From Poronia punctata (taxonomy: Eukaryota; Ascomycota; Sordariomycetes; Xylariales; Xylariaceae), in the NCBI GenBank assembly GCA_022579005.1, contig MU401461.1:359479-423478 (forward strand): 64,000 nt of DNA. The letters are read 5' to 3'. The translations under genes were made by a program, and so were the position numbers. The notes below the pieces were generated by a model. The model made no database searches. It was not told where the DNA came from and was given only the letters and a program-made list of their open reading frames with translations. Below, in pieces: positions 47,737-59,709 of this stretch; position 1 is the stretch's first letter; the number at the start of each line of letters is the position of its first letter.

Positions 47737-49195
47737 ATGTCTGAGGTCCCCTACCAGAACATGCCTACCCAGGCAGATGCAAGAACGACAATGTCAGACA
47801 CCCCTGACCAGATCCCGCCCAGAGGTGCAAAGGGAAAGGGAAAAGAGAAAGAAATCGAAAACGAAAAGATCACAGTCGATGACGTGTAAATGAAACATGC
47901 CCATTCACCCTCATTCGATCAAAAGTAACTAACTAACCTCTTTTTCAAAACAGCTACCTCCCCAACTGGGTCCAATACTTCAGCAAAGATAACAAGTTGC
48001 TAGAAAACGTGAACTTGTCTGCCGAATGCATAATCTGCGGCAGCAAGCTCGCAATCACATCGCAGGTGGACCCAGAGGGAGATTCAGAGTCCTTCACAGT
48101 GTTGCCCTGTGGTCACGTCTTCGGGTATGATTGCATAACACGCTGGTTCATGACAAGTCCTAGGGCGTCCAACTGTCCCACCTGTCGCAAGGATATATAC
48201 CACGACTTTTGCCGACACGTGAAGGCGCCCATCCGTTGTCTAAACGGCGGAGTGGACTTCAATGTCCACAAGTTGGCTGAGCAAGTGGCGAAACTAGCTC
48301 GCCACGAGGCTCTGGGCCTGCCTGTGAATTGTCGGCACCCTCGTGTGTGGCCCTGGAATAGTACTGGACCACAGGGAGCAAGACCTTCGGCGCCCTCGAA
48401 TGATTACAGACCCCAGGGAGCAAGACCTCCGGCGGCGGGCAGACCAGTTCTTCCTCTGCCGCAGGGATATCTGAGTGAGTTATCCCTTGAACTTATCCGC
48501 CCCAGTTTTGCCGGGGACGAGTATATATAGTGTCCAGCCCGACTAATTCCATTTGTCGTCCAGACCCGAGAGGCCCTAGCGCAAGCAGTACGGCAGTAAC
48601 CCACGCAGCATTTGCGGCCATGGAGCGCGACATGGCCGAACAAAGGCGCCACAGGCAGCGCCTTATGATGCACATGAGATCTGAGCGTCTGTATGCCTTA
48701 TTGGCAGCTCACCAGGCCATTGCTTCAACCAGAGCCCCGGGGCCTCCACCCACGCACACGCACCTGCCTTTTTCTTCCCCTCTAGATGAGGATGTCAATC
48801 AACTGATTCGCTTTGGGGAGGGAACACAGTATGTCGGCCCTGACAACATTGTGCGAGACTTGGAAACCGGAAGGAGAGTACCTGCTGGCGCCAATGACCA
48901 GCCTTTGAATCCCCATCCGGTGTTGTCCTTGCCAAGACCGACCGATACACCAGGCGTTTACATTGTCGATGACGATACCTATCTCGGCGTCGATGGGCCG
49001 GATCCGGCGTGGTGGGAGGAACCCCACAGTCCTCTTTCAAATCGGCGGTCAAATGCGTACCCAGAGCTGCCCTTGCAGCGTCCGGGCACTCTGGCAGACG
49101 CTAATGTCGGCCGGGCCGAGGAAGCGGATTCGGATCCGCTCTGGATTGGGGCACCAATCCCTCTTATGCCCGGCGACCCAGGTTTTCAGGGTTAG
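47737..49195 (+). CDS. RING-finger protein, three exons
   Basis: Exons 47737-47885, 47954-48474 and 48564-49195 give 433 aa. Exon 1 encodes a charged N-terminus (GAKGKGKEKEIENEKITVDDV). The RING spans about 75-127: CIIC, then CGHVFGYDC, then CPTC. It is followed by RKDIYHDFCRHVKAPIRCLNGG. That arrangement parallels the neighbour at 45073-46083, so the two are probably paralogs or members of one fungal RING family. The rest is Pro/Arg-rich with two copies of GPQGARPSAP/RPQGARPPAA, then a His- and Pro-rich region and an acidic tail. Donors are GTAAAT and GTGAGT. Junction phases agree. Likely an E3 ubiquitin ligase with unknown substrate. Confidence 0.83.
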
Positions 49196-50661
49196 ACTAA
49201 GTACCCTTTTCCCTTGGAATGACGGCCTGCAGATTTCTGGAGGGCGTCAATGATGGATGAATAGCTGGCACTGAGAGGGCTAGCCTAAATGATAGGGGGG
49301 TTAGGCATGTCTGCTACTGATTTGGCCACCGGATCGTTATACTTCATCGATAGTTAGCGCAAGAGTACGCTTGGCTTTTACAGATGAGTTGAGATGCGCG
49401 TCTATTCTGCTGGCCTAGTCTTCGTCTCGTTGAAGGAACGAACGAGATTTGTACCTCGAGATTCAGTGGTCTTATAGACGATTTCTGGGGTTGTTGCCCA
49501 CATTTGCGTTGTTCTTTCTTTATATATTGCCTTCGACATGGGCAAGGTTGGTCGATGATGGAGGACCTCGACCGCTTTGTTTGTACTCATCACTCTTGAT
49601 CAGAGATGGATTCTGACCTGGATGGAAAGTCATCATCTGGAGCTCCTGCTTTCTCGACATGGCGGGAACGAGATAATAGGCACACAGATTAGGACAGACT
49701 CTTTCACAATAATACATTTGCTCGTGTATACAGAACGTGACGTAGATCTTGCAAGTGTGTGCCTTATCATAATCTCCCATAAGAAATACATTGTTCTAGG
49801 TAATTCTTTGATGCCATCGTAAATGAACAGGTAAGGGATCCAGCTGTTTGAACTTGAAACGCTTCCTTTGCAGCAGCCAGCATGAGTACGATGAATCTTT
49901 TGTCGTGGGCATCTTTGAGTCTTTGACTTGTAGGCAACGTGAGAAAATCACGTGCATGAGAAGTGTTCAATCTTTGTTGCGGCTGTAACAAGCCGAAGAT
50001 ACAGCCAGACCCCAATAGGGTACAAAGGTACCTACCCCACAGGCGTCATCAGGCCAGGCTAGACTGTTCTAGGCGTCTAGGATCATGTATATCTTTCCAA
50101 ATTTTCAAGACTCTAGACTCTAGACTACAACATTATTTCTTTCAGAACCTATCTCAAGATAATCAACAATTATCAAATTGATGATAAATCATGAACATAT
50201 CTACTATCTACCCTAGCGCTATTAATAACTACAAATTCATGCTCATAATGCTTTGTAAGTAACGTAGAGATAACAAACCCAGACCCCTTTTTATAGCTAC
50301 AATAATAGCGCTGGACTAAGATTATCCACTTACCTATTTAGGTAGTATGCCCCCCTCACCAAGGATCATTATCAGTGGTTTTAACTTGATTGCGACAAGA
50401 AGGCTGAACCTAGACGCGCGCGCACAACATCGCGGAGATTACTCTAACCTCATTAGCGGATCGTTAGAGCTGAAAAAAGAAGCAAAAAGTCCCCGAAATA
50501 CAAACGAAAGTGTGTCTGGGCAGAAAACTACCTACTATTACCTAACCTAAAAAACTTTGGGGAAAGGACACATGCCCCATTCTCAACAATCCTCTTTATT
50601 TCTGAATTGATCGGTTCGGAAATTTTTATCTTTTGTTTGTTGTTACGATACAATACGATTC

Positions 50662-50693
<32 letters not shown>

Positions 50694-50785
50694 CAGCCTT
50701 GTCTCACTGCAACCGCAACCACATCTCCAAAACCCACACAGCGCAACGAAACGCATCGCGGAAAGCGCGAACAAATTCCATCATC
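49196..50785. other. Intergenic upstream of shr3
   Basis: No supported gene. A GA repeat (about 50663-50693) lies roughly 95 bases before the shr3 ATG, probably in its 5' leader. Confidence 0.6.
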
Positions 50786-51596
50786 ATGCCGGACAAATGG
50801 GTAGATTGGTCCAAGAATGTGCGATCGAAAGATTACCGCGGCGCCTCGTCGTTTGCGACATTCATGATCATCAGTCGTGCGTAAAAATCCCATCCCCATC
50901 CTATACCTAACCTGTCTTACCTCCCTCGCTAACCACCACCAAAACAACAAAACAGCCGTCTGCTTCTTCCTCGGCATCCTCTTCGCCCAATTCCCCTACG
51001 ACTTCCCCCTCCTCTGGACCACGGAGCCCATCACCCCGTTATATCTCGACCAGCTCGAGACGCACCTGAAGTTCCTGCACCAATCGCCCCCGCTGATCGC
51101 CCGTCTCCTATCCATCATGATCGTCATCGGGTTCCTGGGCTTCTTCATGAAACTCTTCCGGCCCTCGGAGAGCAACATGTTATTCGACGGCGCCTCCCTG
51201 GTCTTATACGTCATCGGCGTGGGCATCTACGTGGCAAACATCGTCAAGGGGTTGCGATTCGTGAGCGCGGGGATCTGGCACCAGGAGGATTTCCAGGGGA
51301 ATCTACCCCCCTCGCAACAGAATCTCGAGGCGAACGATGGGAAGGTCGTGCTGGGTAGAGAGGATAGTCTCAAGGTCATGGCTGCTAGTAATACCATCCT
51401 TGCGCTTGTCCTTGTCGGCGTTTTGGTTCTCCAGGCGGGGCAGTGGTATGCGGAACGGAAGGATAACGAGGAGTATGAGAGGGTTATGGGACAGCAGCAG
51501 CAGGAAAAGAGTGCGGCCGGAGGGAATAATGGTAATAATAATGGTGGGGGTAATATGACTGCTTCGGAGAAGAGGGCTAGTAAGAAGAGGCAATGA
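50786..51596 (+). CDS. shr3: ER membrane chaperone for amino-acid permeases (Shr3)
   Basis: Exons 50786-50876 and 50956-51596 give 243 aa. I placed the donor at 50877 (GTGCGT), which joins FMIIS to PVCFFLGILFAQFPYDFPLLWTT. That is the hallmark Shr3 segment: a hydrophobic helix then FPYD...LW. Three more membrane spans follow (LLSIMIVIGFLGFFMKLF, GASLVLYVIGVGIYVANIV, ASNTILALVLVGVLVLQAG). The cytosolic tail is Gln/Asn/Gly-rich and ends in a KKRQ basic motif. In yeast Shr3 prevents aggregation of amino-acid permeases in the ER and helps load them into COPII vesicles. An alternative donor at 50874 (GTCGTG) is out of consensus. Confidence 0.92.
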
Positions 51597-52084
51597 TTTT
51601 TTTGTCCGTTCTTGATGTTCTTCTCGGAGAAGGGGGATGGTTGGTTGAGCTTTGGGTTTTTATCTAGGGGGTAGGCTATTCATCTACATGGATGGGCATG
51701 CATGATTACGCGAGAGTACCTTTGGTAGCTAAGCTATAAGAAGCAAAAGTTGTACGTGTCGATGATAATTATACATTTATTCACATCAAATGAAGCACGA
51801 AGATGGTCTCCCAGTCACGAAATGTTGGTCTTTCTCCAAAGAGAATATACTATATGTCAAACCTAATATTCCATAGAATAACCCCTAAAAATGAAAACGC
51901 CTACCGACCCTGATAGTGGTATCAAATGAAAGAAAAAAAAAAAAATAGAAAAAGCCCAGTCAGATCGTGTTTTTATCCTCTTTACGCCTTCCATTCGATG
52001 CAATACAATGCAGATACAAGATAAGAAAACAAATGCCGCTGGACCCGAAACGTTTCATGATTAGTTACCTAGTCAGTACGGACA
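51597..52084. other. Convergent intergenic region
   Basis: Shared 3' region of shr3 (+) and the membrane-protein gene (-). An A run lies near 51930-51943. No gene. Confidence 0.6.
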
Positions 52085-53419
52085 TCATCTCCGACGAACA
52101 GGCGAAGGCGGCGCCCCTCTCTCTCCAGCATGACTCTGAAACTCTGTCCACGTGGTATCCCGCTTATACCCATCAGCAGTCATAGACGGCGTACCGACAT
52201 CCGACGGATCGGCAAAGATATTGATACTTTCGCTCCCAGCACTATTCTGTCTCTCGCCACGACTAGCAAACGGGTTCGAGAAACCAGGTGAAGACGAGCC
52301 CGAAGACCTGGTAGAATACCTGCCCGTCAGACTCCGCAGACCACCGATCTCGGCGGAGGGGTGATAGCTCCGCGGAGAGGCGTGTTGGCTTCGCGGAGGT
52401 GGTAGTTCGCTCATCTGGCTTTCCGGTCGTATGCTATATGGCGAATACTGCGAGTAAGGCGACTGAGGGGGAGAGTTGACTTTTGGAGAGGGGGGCGGGA
52501 ATCGGGGTTGGGCTTGTGTTGGTGTCTGCGCTATTCCCGAGCTTTGCGCTTTGGCTAGGAAGTCTAGTCGTTGGCTGTGGTAGTCGGCGTGTGGGATCGG
52601 TGCGCTTATGATGTTGCCAAATGACGAGGTCGAGTCGTGTTTTTTGCTAGAGTCTACGGCTTTGTTGGCGCGTCTGTGTCGTAGTAGGAATATACCCGCT
52701 ATCAAAAGGCCGAGTACGGCGATGCCGCCTGCGATGCCGCCTACGATGGCCGCTATGTTGTGATTCCGGGTGGTTGTGCTCGAAGGCGTGTCCTTTGATG
52801 GTATGGCCGTACTCGTGTCACCTCCGATAGCTGCTGTCGTTGTTGAGGTTGATATAGAGGCGGGGACGGATGTAGCTATGCTCGTCTTCAACGTTGAAGG
52901 GATAGAAGATGATGATGTATGGGCCGTCGTAGTCGAGCTATGTCCTTTTGACGATGACAATGACAATGACGACGACAACGGTGTCTCGCCCGGCTTCTTA
53001 CTCTGATCGGTATCCTTGACACAGTTCACATTTTTCTCGTTGCAGTGATACCCAAAGGGACAACAACCCCTTCCGCATTCCGCCAGTTCCTTATCCTGCT
53101 CCGTCGTCTTAATCCCTGCCTTTGGATGCGTCTTCGGGTCCTGAAGTGAGACGTTGCAACTAATGGTCTGTATCACCGTACAACCATCCCCGTTCTCCGG
53201 ACAGCAAAGCACCGTTGTTCCTCCGGCCAATACCAGACATGAGCTCCCCGTGGAACAGCAAAAGGTTCCCGAAAGTCCGGATTCCGTACATCTCTCAAAG
53301 TCGGCAGGGCAGGTGTCGTCCCTCGCAAATAGCCCCGAGGGGCGAATAGTAGATGCCGACGCGATAGCCAGTATCGCGGCGATTTGCAACGTCCGCAGTG
53401 GACCACGAGCGTATAACAT
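52085..53419 (-). CDS. Cys-rich, Ser/Thr-rich single-pass membrane protein
   Basis: Intronless, 444 aa. Residues 1-22 are a signal peptide (LQIAAILAIASASA-like core). Residues 37-133 hold 14 cysteines in a compact domain with motifs such as GTFCCSTGSSCL and CGRGCCPFGYHC. Residues 145-220 are a Ser/Thr-rich stalk likely to be O-mannosylated. Residues 222-246 are one transmembrane helix (IAAIVGGIAGGIAVLGLLIAGIFLL) followed by a basic stop-transfer sequence (RHRR). The cytosolic tail of about 200 aa is Pro/Ser-rich and disordered. The layout resembles fungal cell-surface or wall-stress sensor-like proteins, but the Cys domain is not a WSC domain. Function unknown. The start ATG is supported by the signal peptide right after it. 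Confidence 0.88.
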   Translation of the reverse strand: MLYARGPLRTLQIAAILAIASASTIRPSGLFARDDTCPADFERCTESGLSGTFCCSTGSSCLVLAGGTTVLCCPENGDGCTVIQTISCNVSLQDPKTHPKAGIKTTEQDKELAECGRGCCPFGYHCNEKNVNCVKDTDQSKKPGETPLSSSLSLSSSKGHSSTTTAHTSSSSIPSTLKTSIATSVPASISTSTTTAAIGGDTSTAIPSKDTPSSTTTRNHNIAAIVGGIAGGIAVLGLLIAGIFLLRHRRANKAVDSSKKHDSTSSFGNIISAPIPHADYHSQRLDFLAKAQSSGIAQTPTQAQPRFPPPSPKVNSPPQSPYSQYSPYSIRPESQMSELPPPRSQHASPRSYHPSAEIGGLRSLTGRYSTRSSGSSSPGFSNPFASRGERQNSAGSESINIFADPSDVGTPSMTADGYKRDTTWTEFQSHAGERGAPPSPVRRR

Positions 53420-56186
53420 AACGCGGGGTTTGTCTGCTCTCGCTGCTTTCGTTCTTTTCCAGGTAGTAGCTAGATTGAATATGAAAGTAGATGTACGCTT
53501 ATCAAAAGCGAAGTGTTGGTTAAGAAGCGAATAAGAATGTCGTATGCGTATGATAGAAGAAGAAAATCTAGGAAGTAGTCTAAATCGAAGACAGTCGTAG
53601 TAATGGAACCTGGCGGTAAAAAATGGCGTTTATTATTCACAAGGATTCCCTTGACCAGCGAGGGGCGTAGGAATGCGGCGGGATTATAGCAAGAAAAACG
53701 AGTCACAGACAGACAATGAAGATGTCAAGAAAATTCGACGTTGGATCGTGAATGGAAGTGTAGTCAAAGGAAGAATGTCGATAACAAAGACGTCACTTTC
53801 ATGTACGACTAACAACTAACAAGAAAGAAATCGAACAAGATTCAAGTGAGAAAGAAAGAAAACTTGATCCATGTCATAATGGGAACAAGAAGGTAGGAGA
53901 ACAGAGAAAATACTTCATCACCTTTGTTTCCACTAGGTATCTTAGGCCCATTCATGGTCTACCTATTCTTTTCTCTTGGCTAGAGCTGAAGGCCGCGACC
54001 CGCAGGAATACCTACGCGATGATTCAAGGTCGTGCAACTGGAATTCTCGCGACGCTCCATGGGGTCCAACTGATTACGGGCACGGCAAGTCGCGTTGCAG
54101 GAACAGAAGTGGCCGGACAGATATCTGCAGGGCCAGTTCTTATCGACAGCCTTGGCTTGAGGCATTATAAGATCTGCCTATTCAGGCCGATATAGTCAAG
54201 ATGAGGCAGTTGTAGCGTAGGATCACCGCGTCGTCGGTCAAAAACGAGAGGCTCACAAGAAGCGAATCGCCTGTCCCACTCTCGGCGGTTACTGCAACCC
54301 CCAACAAAGTCTATAGGCTTCGAGTGCGAGTGCCGCTGTTGCAGAATGTAAAGAAAGAACAGATTGGATTGGTCACAAGCTTTCAATTTAGGCGCGCATT
54401 CAGTAGAGACTCGTCTGTGATTGGCTGGTGGATTGGCGCTGCAATGTGGGTGGGCCGTCAGGCACTGAAAGATCTGGCCGCCGATCTCTGCTTACCTGTT
54501 GTTAATAAAGTGAGCTTAATACGAGTACAACACCGACCGACCCAAGTATAGATATTCTAGCTTCATAACCACTCATCGGAATTCAAAACCAACTGGATAC
54601 GGTGAAGGGAAATTTTATATATATTTGTCACCTGACATATGAAATGAGAGCAACTGCTACAACTTACGTGTACACCCATGCCGATATATCCGCAGCAGAC
54701 CTGTTCAAACGACCGGTTACCATTACCAACCAACCAACCAACAGGTTCAACAATCTTCTCTTGTCACAAGATAACAACGATGAAGTCATAACCCTTAAAA
54801 GAGGCCTCTCGATTCTCCATCCCTCTTTACGCAATCCGGGCCATACCGTCGGGTCCAACTGTGACTCATTCATTCTGGGTTTTACAACACGGTACAGCCA
54901 CAACCAGTCGTCACCTCTCCTCCAGTGACTGTCCTACGCGACCTCACTTTCACTCTCGTGGCAGACACACTTCGCCTTCCGTACTCCGTATTCCGTTGGA
55001 CATGTGTAGTAGAAAAAGCACATGACCAAAGTCCAGTTTTGCGCCTTTATTCCGCACACGTGCGCGAGTTCGCTCTGGTACACCGTACTACCTAACCTAG
55101 ATACTTTACTTACATCACCAAACATCTACATTTGCAATCAACATCACCGGATAAGCCCAGGCCGGCCCGTAACTCACGCTTAACCGGCCCGGGGAAACCC
55201 CAAGATCCCGCTTCCCGTCACGTGGATAGGGAAAGCCGTTACTTGCATCTTGTCTGTCCTACGTATATACATGTTTGCGCTTCTCCCTCTCCCTCTCCCT
55301 CTCCCCCCTCCCTGCCAGCTAATAGACATCAATGTTTTTTATCCATAACATTAAAAAGCCTCGAAAAAAGACATCCCTCCCTATTAGGTTAGGTAAGGTA
55401 CCTAATCAACCAACCTTTGAATTGAAAACCTAAGATACCATATCCATGGCGGGGGAGAACCAACAGGTTAGGTTGTCCCTCGAACCCAGTCCAACGGTAC
55501 CGGTTACCTACCGTTCCGTACTGTACCTTACATGATCCCACCCGAGTAGGAGGTACCTTTGTAAGGGAACCAGCCAGCCAGCCAGCCAGCCACCTCGGGA
55601 CTTCTTTGCAAGTGATTTGATCAAGTACCTACCTGAATAAAAATCCACGTTAGATAGGTCTGCAAAAAACAAAAGCTTCCCGAGCTTTGTCTCACTCTGT
55701 TACAAGTCTATTTTTACAAACCACAAAGAAAAAGAAAAAGTGAGTACATATATCATTTGGTATCGGATGAGTAAAGATCCTACCTACCTAACTGCCCTTA
55801 CCGTCCATCACGCAGCAAAGAGCATTCCAAGCTAGATAGTGTGTGTATAAGTAGAAATAAAATAAAATAAAAAAGACCAATTAACTATACCTAGCAAATA
55901 TCTCAAGGGAGAAAAAAAAAACCAACCCCCCATACGTACCAGTACAGTACCACTCTGATAACATCTCCGGTTTCGATATTTTATCAATATGTGAAACGTA
56001 TTTTCCCTACCTAACCTACCACACCACCAGCCTCATGTAACATACATACCCAACTACTTCCCTACCCACTTACTCGTAGACATTTCTTCTCAAGATAAAA
56101 GATAGATAGATACGCGTAGGTATAATGTAACCTACCCGTCCAAGGTGGCTGGTAAATTTTAACATACCTAATTAATAATCGATCTG

Positions 56187-56222
<36 letters not shown>

Positions 56223-57531
56223 ATGTAAACATTTCTTTTCTTCCTTTCTTCTTCTTCTTCTTAATAGTCAGTCAGTCACACCTATAAACATACACTGTCG
56301 GCAGGTACCTAGCCAAGCCACGTGCTTCATAAAAATAGTCCCGAGACATTTTCTTCTTTTCTTTTCTTTTGTTTCAAAGGAAAAAAAGAACAAACAAAGT
56401 TCCTTCTCTCTTTTATTGTTATGGGGTTAGTTACAGTCTTGTTAATGTCGTACAGAATGGTCTTTGTATAATATCGTACACGTCCAAGGGATTACCTAAC
56501 CTACCCTCGTGTCATTCATTGTCAACTACCACAAGTACCAATATACATTTCATACCTAGAACTACCAAGTGGGGGGGGGGGGTTGAACCAAGGTATTGTT
56601 GCTTTTGTCCCCATGTACCGAGGACTTTAGTGTTTGTGTTGTTTTTTTCTAAATGTTTGATGTTTTTTCTAAATGGCTTGTGACTCTAGACTACACATGT
56701 GTGATCGTGAGCCGAGGTTTGCTTTTGTCATCCTCTGCAAACTGTGGCTTGGAGAGTTGATTTTGGTCCTATGATAGGTCAACTCAGCTGACAATTGGAT
56801 GACTACAGATTGAAACTGCTCAATGTTATCTAATGCATCTTGTCAAGGCAAAGCCCAAAAGAAAGTAACGGTTATTTTATCAATAATGTTTTTGTTGTAT
56901 TTAATTGAATATCTGTAAATTTCAATTGACTATTGTCAATTGTGTGCTCTTGAGGCCTTTTTGGTCCTTCTAAAGAGTTTGGTTGAGAGTGTCGGGAGCA
57001 ATCATTAGCGGTGCTTCCCTAAAGGTTAAGTAGGTGGATATTTTGCTGAGCCTTTCTTTTTGTTTTTGCCAATCCGGGACCAGATGCTCCAATCCATGGT
57101 ATCCAAAAACCGTAAAACTCCATATCCAAATATGCCCCTGGGTATAATAGAACAGACGCAAAAATGTTAAAAAAAACAAATAAAACCATCGCCGATGCTA
57201 AACCCTCGTAAGCCATGCATATGATGATATGGGTCCCAGATCCTCTCAGCTTCGTGGTAGAAACATTCCAATGTTGTTCTTGACCACATGTGTTAAATTA
57301 CATCTCAAAAGTTCAAGTGTCGTCCTTTATTCGCCTTGCGGCGCTCTCTCTGTCTCTTTTGGGTATATGTCTCCACTGTTGGAGTGTAGAAATTAGAAGA
57401 GTAAAAAGGGAAAATGTGTCAATAGGGATGGTGATTATCCTGCATCACACACGGCAAGGCACATGCAGAAGAAAGGGTGGGTAGACCACACTTCTCCTCA
57501 AAGCCCGGCTTTATGTTTGGAGAGTGTCTAC
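53420..57531. other. Gene-free stretch of about 4.1 kb
   Basis: No supported gene. Features are a CTCCCT repeat (about 55283-55303), a GCCA tetramer run (55573-55592), a CA repeat (about 56189-56216), a CTT run (56246-56262), a G10-12 run (56572-56582) and dense GTACC/CCTAACCTA words between 55,380 and 56,120. Frames in this region are short and lack family features. Confidence 0.55.
56189..56218. repeat. CA dinucleotide microsatellite
   Basis: About 14 uninterrupted CA units followed by ATACACATG. Confidence 0.9.
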
Positions 57532-59709
57532 CTATAGTAGGAGGTAGTCCCACCCCTTCATCTGCATGACGTCTCTCCAGGAGACGTACGGCGCCTCCGT
57601 TGATCCCGTCGCGCTAGGGCTTGGTTGGTTGTCGGCCTGTTGCCAGACCTCATTAAGAATGGCAACAACGCCGCCGAAGCTGCCGAAGCTCGAAGCTTCC
57701 TCAAGCTGGGCGATGCGGTCGGCAAAGAAATGTCTGAATTGAGAGTTGGCGCCACTGACGGAGCCCCCAATCAGGTAGACCCAAGAAAGACTCCGGTCGA
57801 ATCCACAGGGTCCAGATGGGATGTGTTGAAGTATCGTAGTCAACTTCTCCACTAGGCCGATACAGCTGCTCTGACTTGGTGAGAAGCCAGGCACGAGGCT
57901 GCAAAGGTAGATGCGGGCCGCGATGCGGAATGCGCTCGTGATGTTCTTGCTAAGTTGCTTCGGGCTCAAGGAGCCATTGGCGTTGAAGGGAATCTTGGGC
58001 GTGCAATCGCCGTTTTCCGTCAGATTAATCTGTTCACCTAGCGAGTGGACATGGGTGCAGAGGGTGATGTCGTCCATACCCTCCTTCTTGAGGTTGTCAA
58101 GGCAGGCAATCTCAGAGATGAGGTACATGACGCGGTCTTCACAGCCCATAAGCTCACGTAGGCCGATGGAGCTATTGACAGTCGAGAGGTGCTTTTCCCT
58201 GTAGATGTGGGCAAATGTAGGAGCTCTGCCCTGCATCGTCGCTCCAAGGATGTCGATCCAAGCAGTCAATGTCATATTGAAGGGGCTCTGCGTCATCTGT
58301 TCTGCGGGGTCCGTGACGATCCGGGGGAGATCAAGCTTGTTGACCAGTGAAGTAACAGCTTGGAAATGCTGATGCCACGGGATATCGGGAAGGGAGTCGT
58401 CGTACTTTCCGACGCAGGTCTTGAAGAAAATGAGACTCAAAGTCGCCTCTAGGATTTGCTGATGGTTCTCGTCCTGGTTGAGTGCCTCGCAGAGGTGCAG
58501 GATGGTGGCGTGGCGGTGTCGCATGATATCGTTGTCGATTTCCTCGCTCTCAATGTTCATCGTAGCCTTGTAGTGTTGCGCAGCAATCATGAGACAGCAG
58601 TGAAGGTAACCCTTGTTGGTCTGGAGAGCTGGAAGGATGAAATCCGAGCTGACCGAGCCGTGTTGGTTCGTCTCGAGGATAGGGAAGATGGTGGGCAGAA
58701 CCGAGTGGATGAAATGGTCCAGTAATCGCTGATCATTCTCTTCTAGCTCGATATCAACTTGCCTCGTAGTGGTAGCAGGGCCATGTGAGAAGTCGAAGAA
58801 GTTGACATTCAGCGTCTCCTCAGCTAGTGACTCCCGTCGCTCCTGGTAGATCTGCTCTGTCCATTCGCCGTCCAGCGGATAGTTGAGTATTGTTCCCGGT
58901 GGTGGCGGTGTGTGATAAGTGCTGAAGGTGGCAACAGTCGACTCTGTCAACGTGGGGATGTCATTGACAAACATCTGGCGTTCCGTCTTGACATCAATCT
59001 CATACGGAGACATGCCAAACATGAAGTCAGGATGTGTGGAGACGATCTGCGGGTTGTAGGCGCCGTATTCGGCCATATTTGGCGAGCTGTTGAAGTTGAA
59101 GGCGAATTGAGAGTCAATCGAGGCCGACCTTGTCCGATCTAGCGGATCTGAGAAAGTGGCCGATGTTGGCAGGGAATGCGATAGTCCAGGTGGTGAGCCG
59201 ATAGTGGTCTGAATTGTGTGCGACGCCTTCTCTGTGAGCTTCTTCCGCTTGATTATCATCTTGATGTCTTCCTTTTGCTGTCTCCTTGCCTCGTTGTTGC
59301 TCCACCACATCGGCCGTTTGTATTCACAACATAGGCCAAGATGTTTGCACGCCGTGCACATGGGAGTGCCCTCATCGCACTTCTTGCGCCGTAACCTGCA
59401 AGTATAGCAGCCTAGAGAAAAAAGGTTTGGTCAGTTTTCCATGTCGGTGTTGTTGGGTGGTTCGCACCTGCCCAGCATTGGGCCGGTGTAAGTGGCCTGG
59501 CAGCCACGGTGGGTGTGTATGATCAAGAGGGAAGTGAGGATCCACGAACCTGTTCTGGAGCGTCGATGCATCTGTGTCTTTGCCTTTGTGTTCGCATTGC
59601 TGCTAGGCCTTGCAGACTTCTGTTTTGGTGGTTGTGCGACAGCAGCCATGTTGACGTTTGCTGCTCTCATCATGAAGGCCTCACGCGAGTTGGGGGGTAT
59701 GGTTGCCAT
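57532..59709 (-). CDS. Zn2Cys6 transcription factor
   Basis: Exons 59709-59550 and 59411-57532 (donor GTTCGT, acceptor TAG) give 679 aa. Splicing completes the zinc cluster CYTCRLRRKKCDEGTPMCTAC...C at about residues 55-82, spaced Cx2Cx6Cx6Cx2Cx5-6C. The adjoining basic linker reads YKRPMWWSNNEARRQQKEDIKMIIKRKK. Residues about 250-500 form a fungal-specific transcription factor domain (DQRLLDHFIHSVLPTIFPIL, GYLHCCLMIAAQHYKA, IMRHRHATILHLCEAL, LEATLSLIFFKTCVG). The linker and the WW motif remind me of the acr-2 (acriflavine sensitivity control) group, from memory and unverified. Nuclear regulator. Targets unknown. No metabolic cluster surrounds it. The second exon alone would start after the first four zinc-ligand positions and lose DNA binding. 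Confidence 0.9.
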
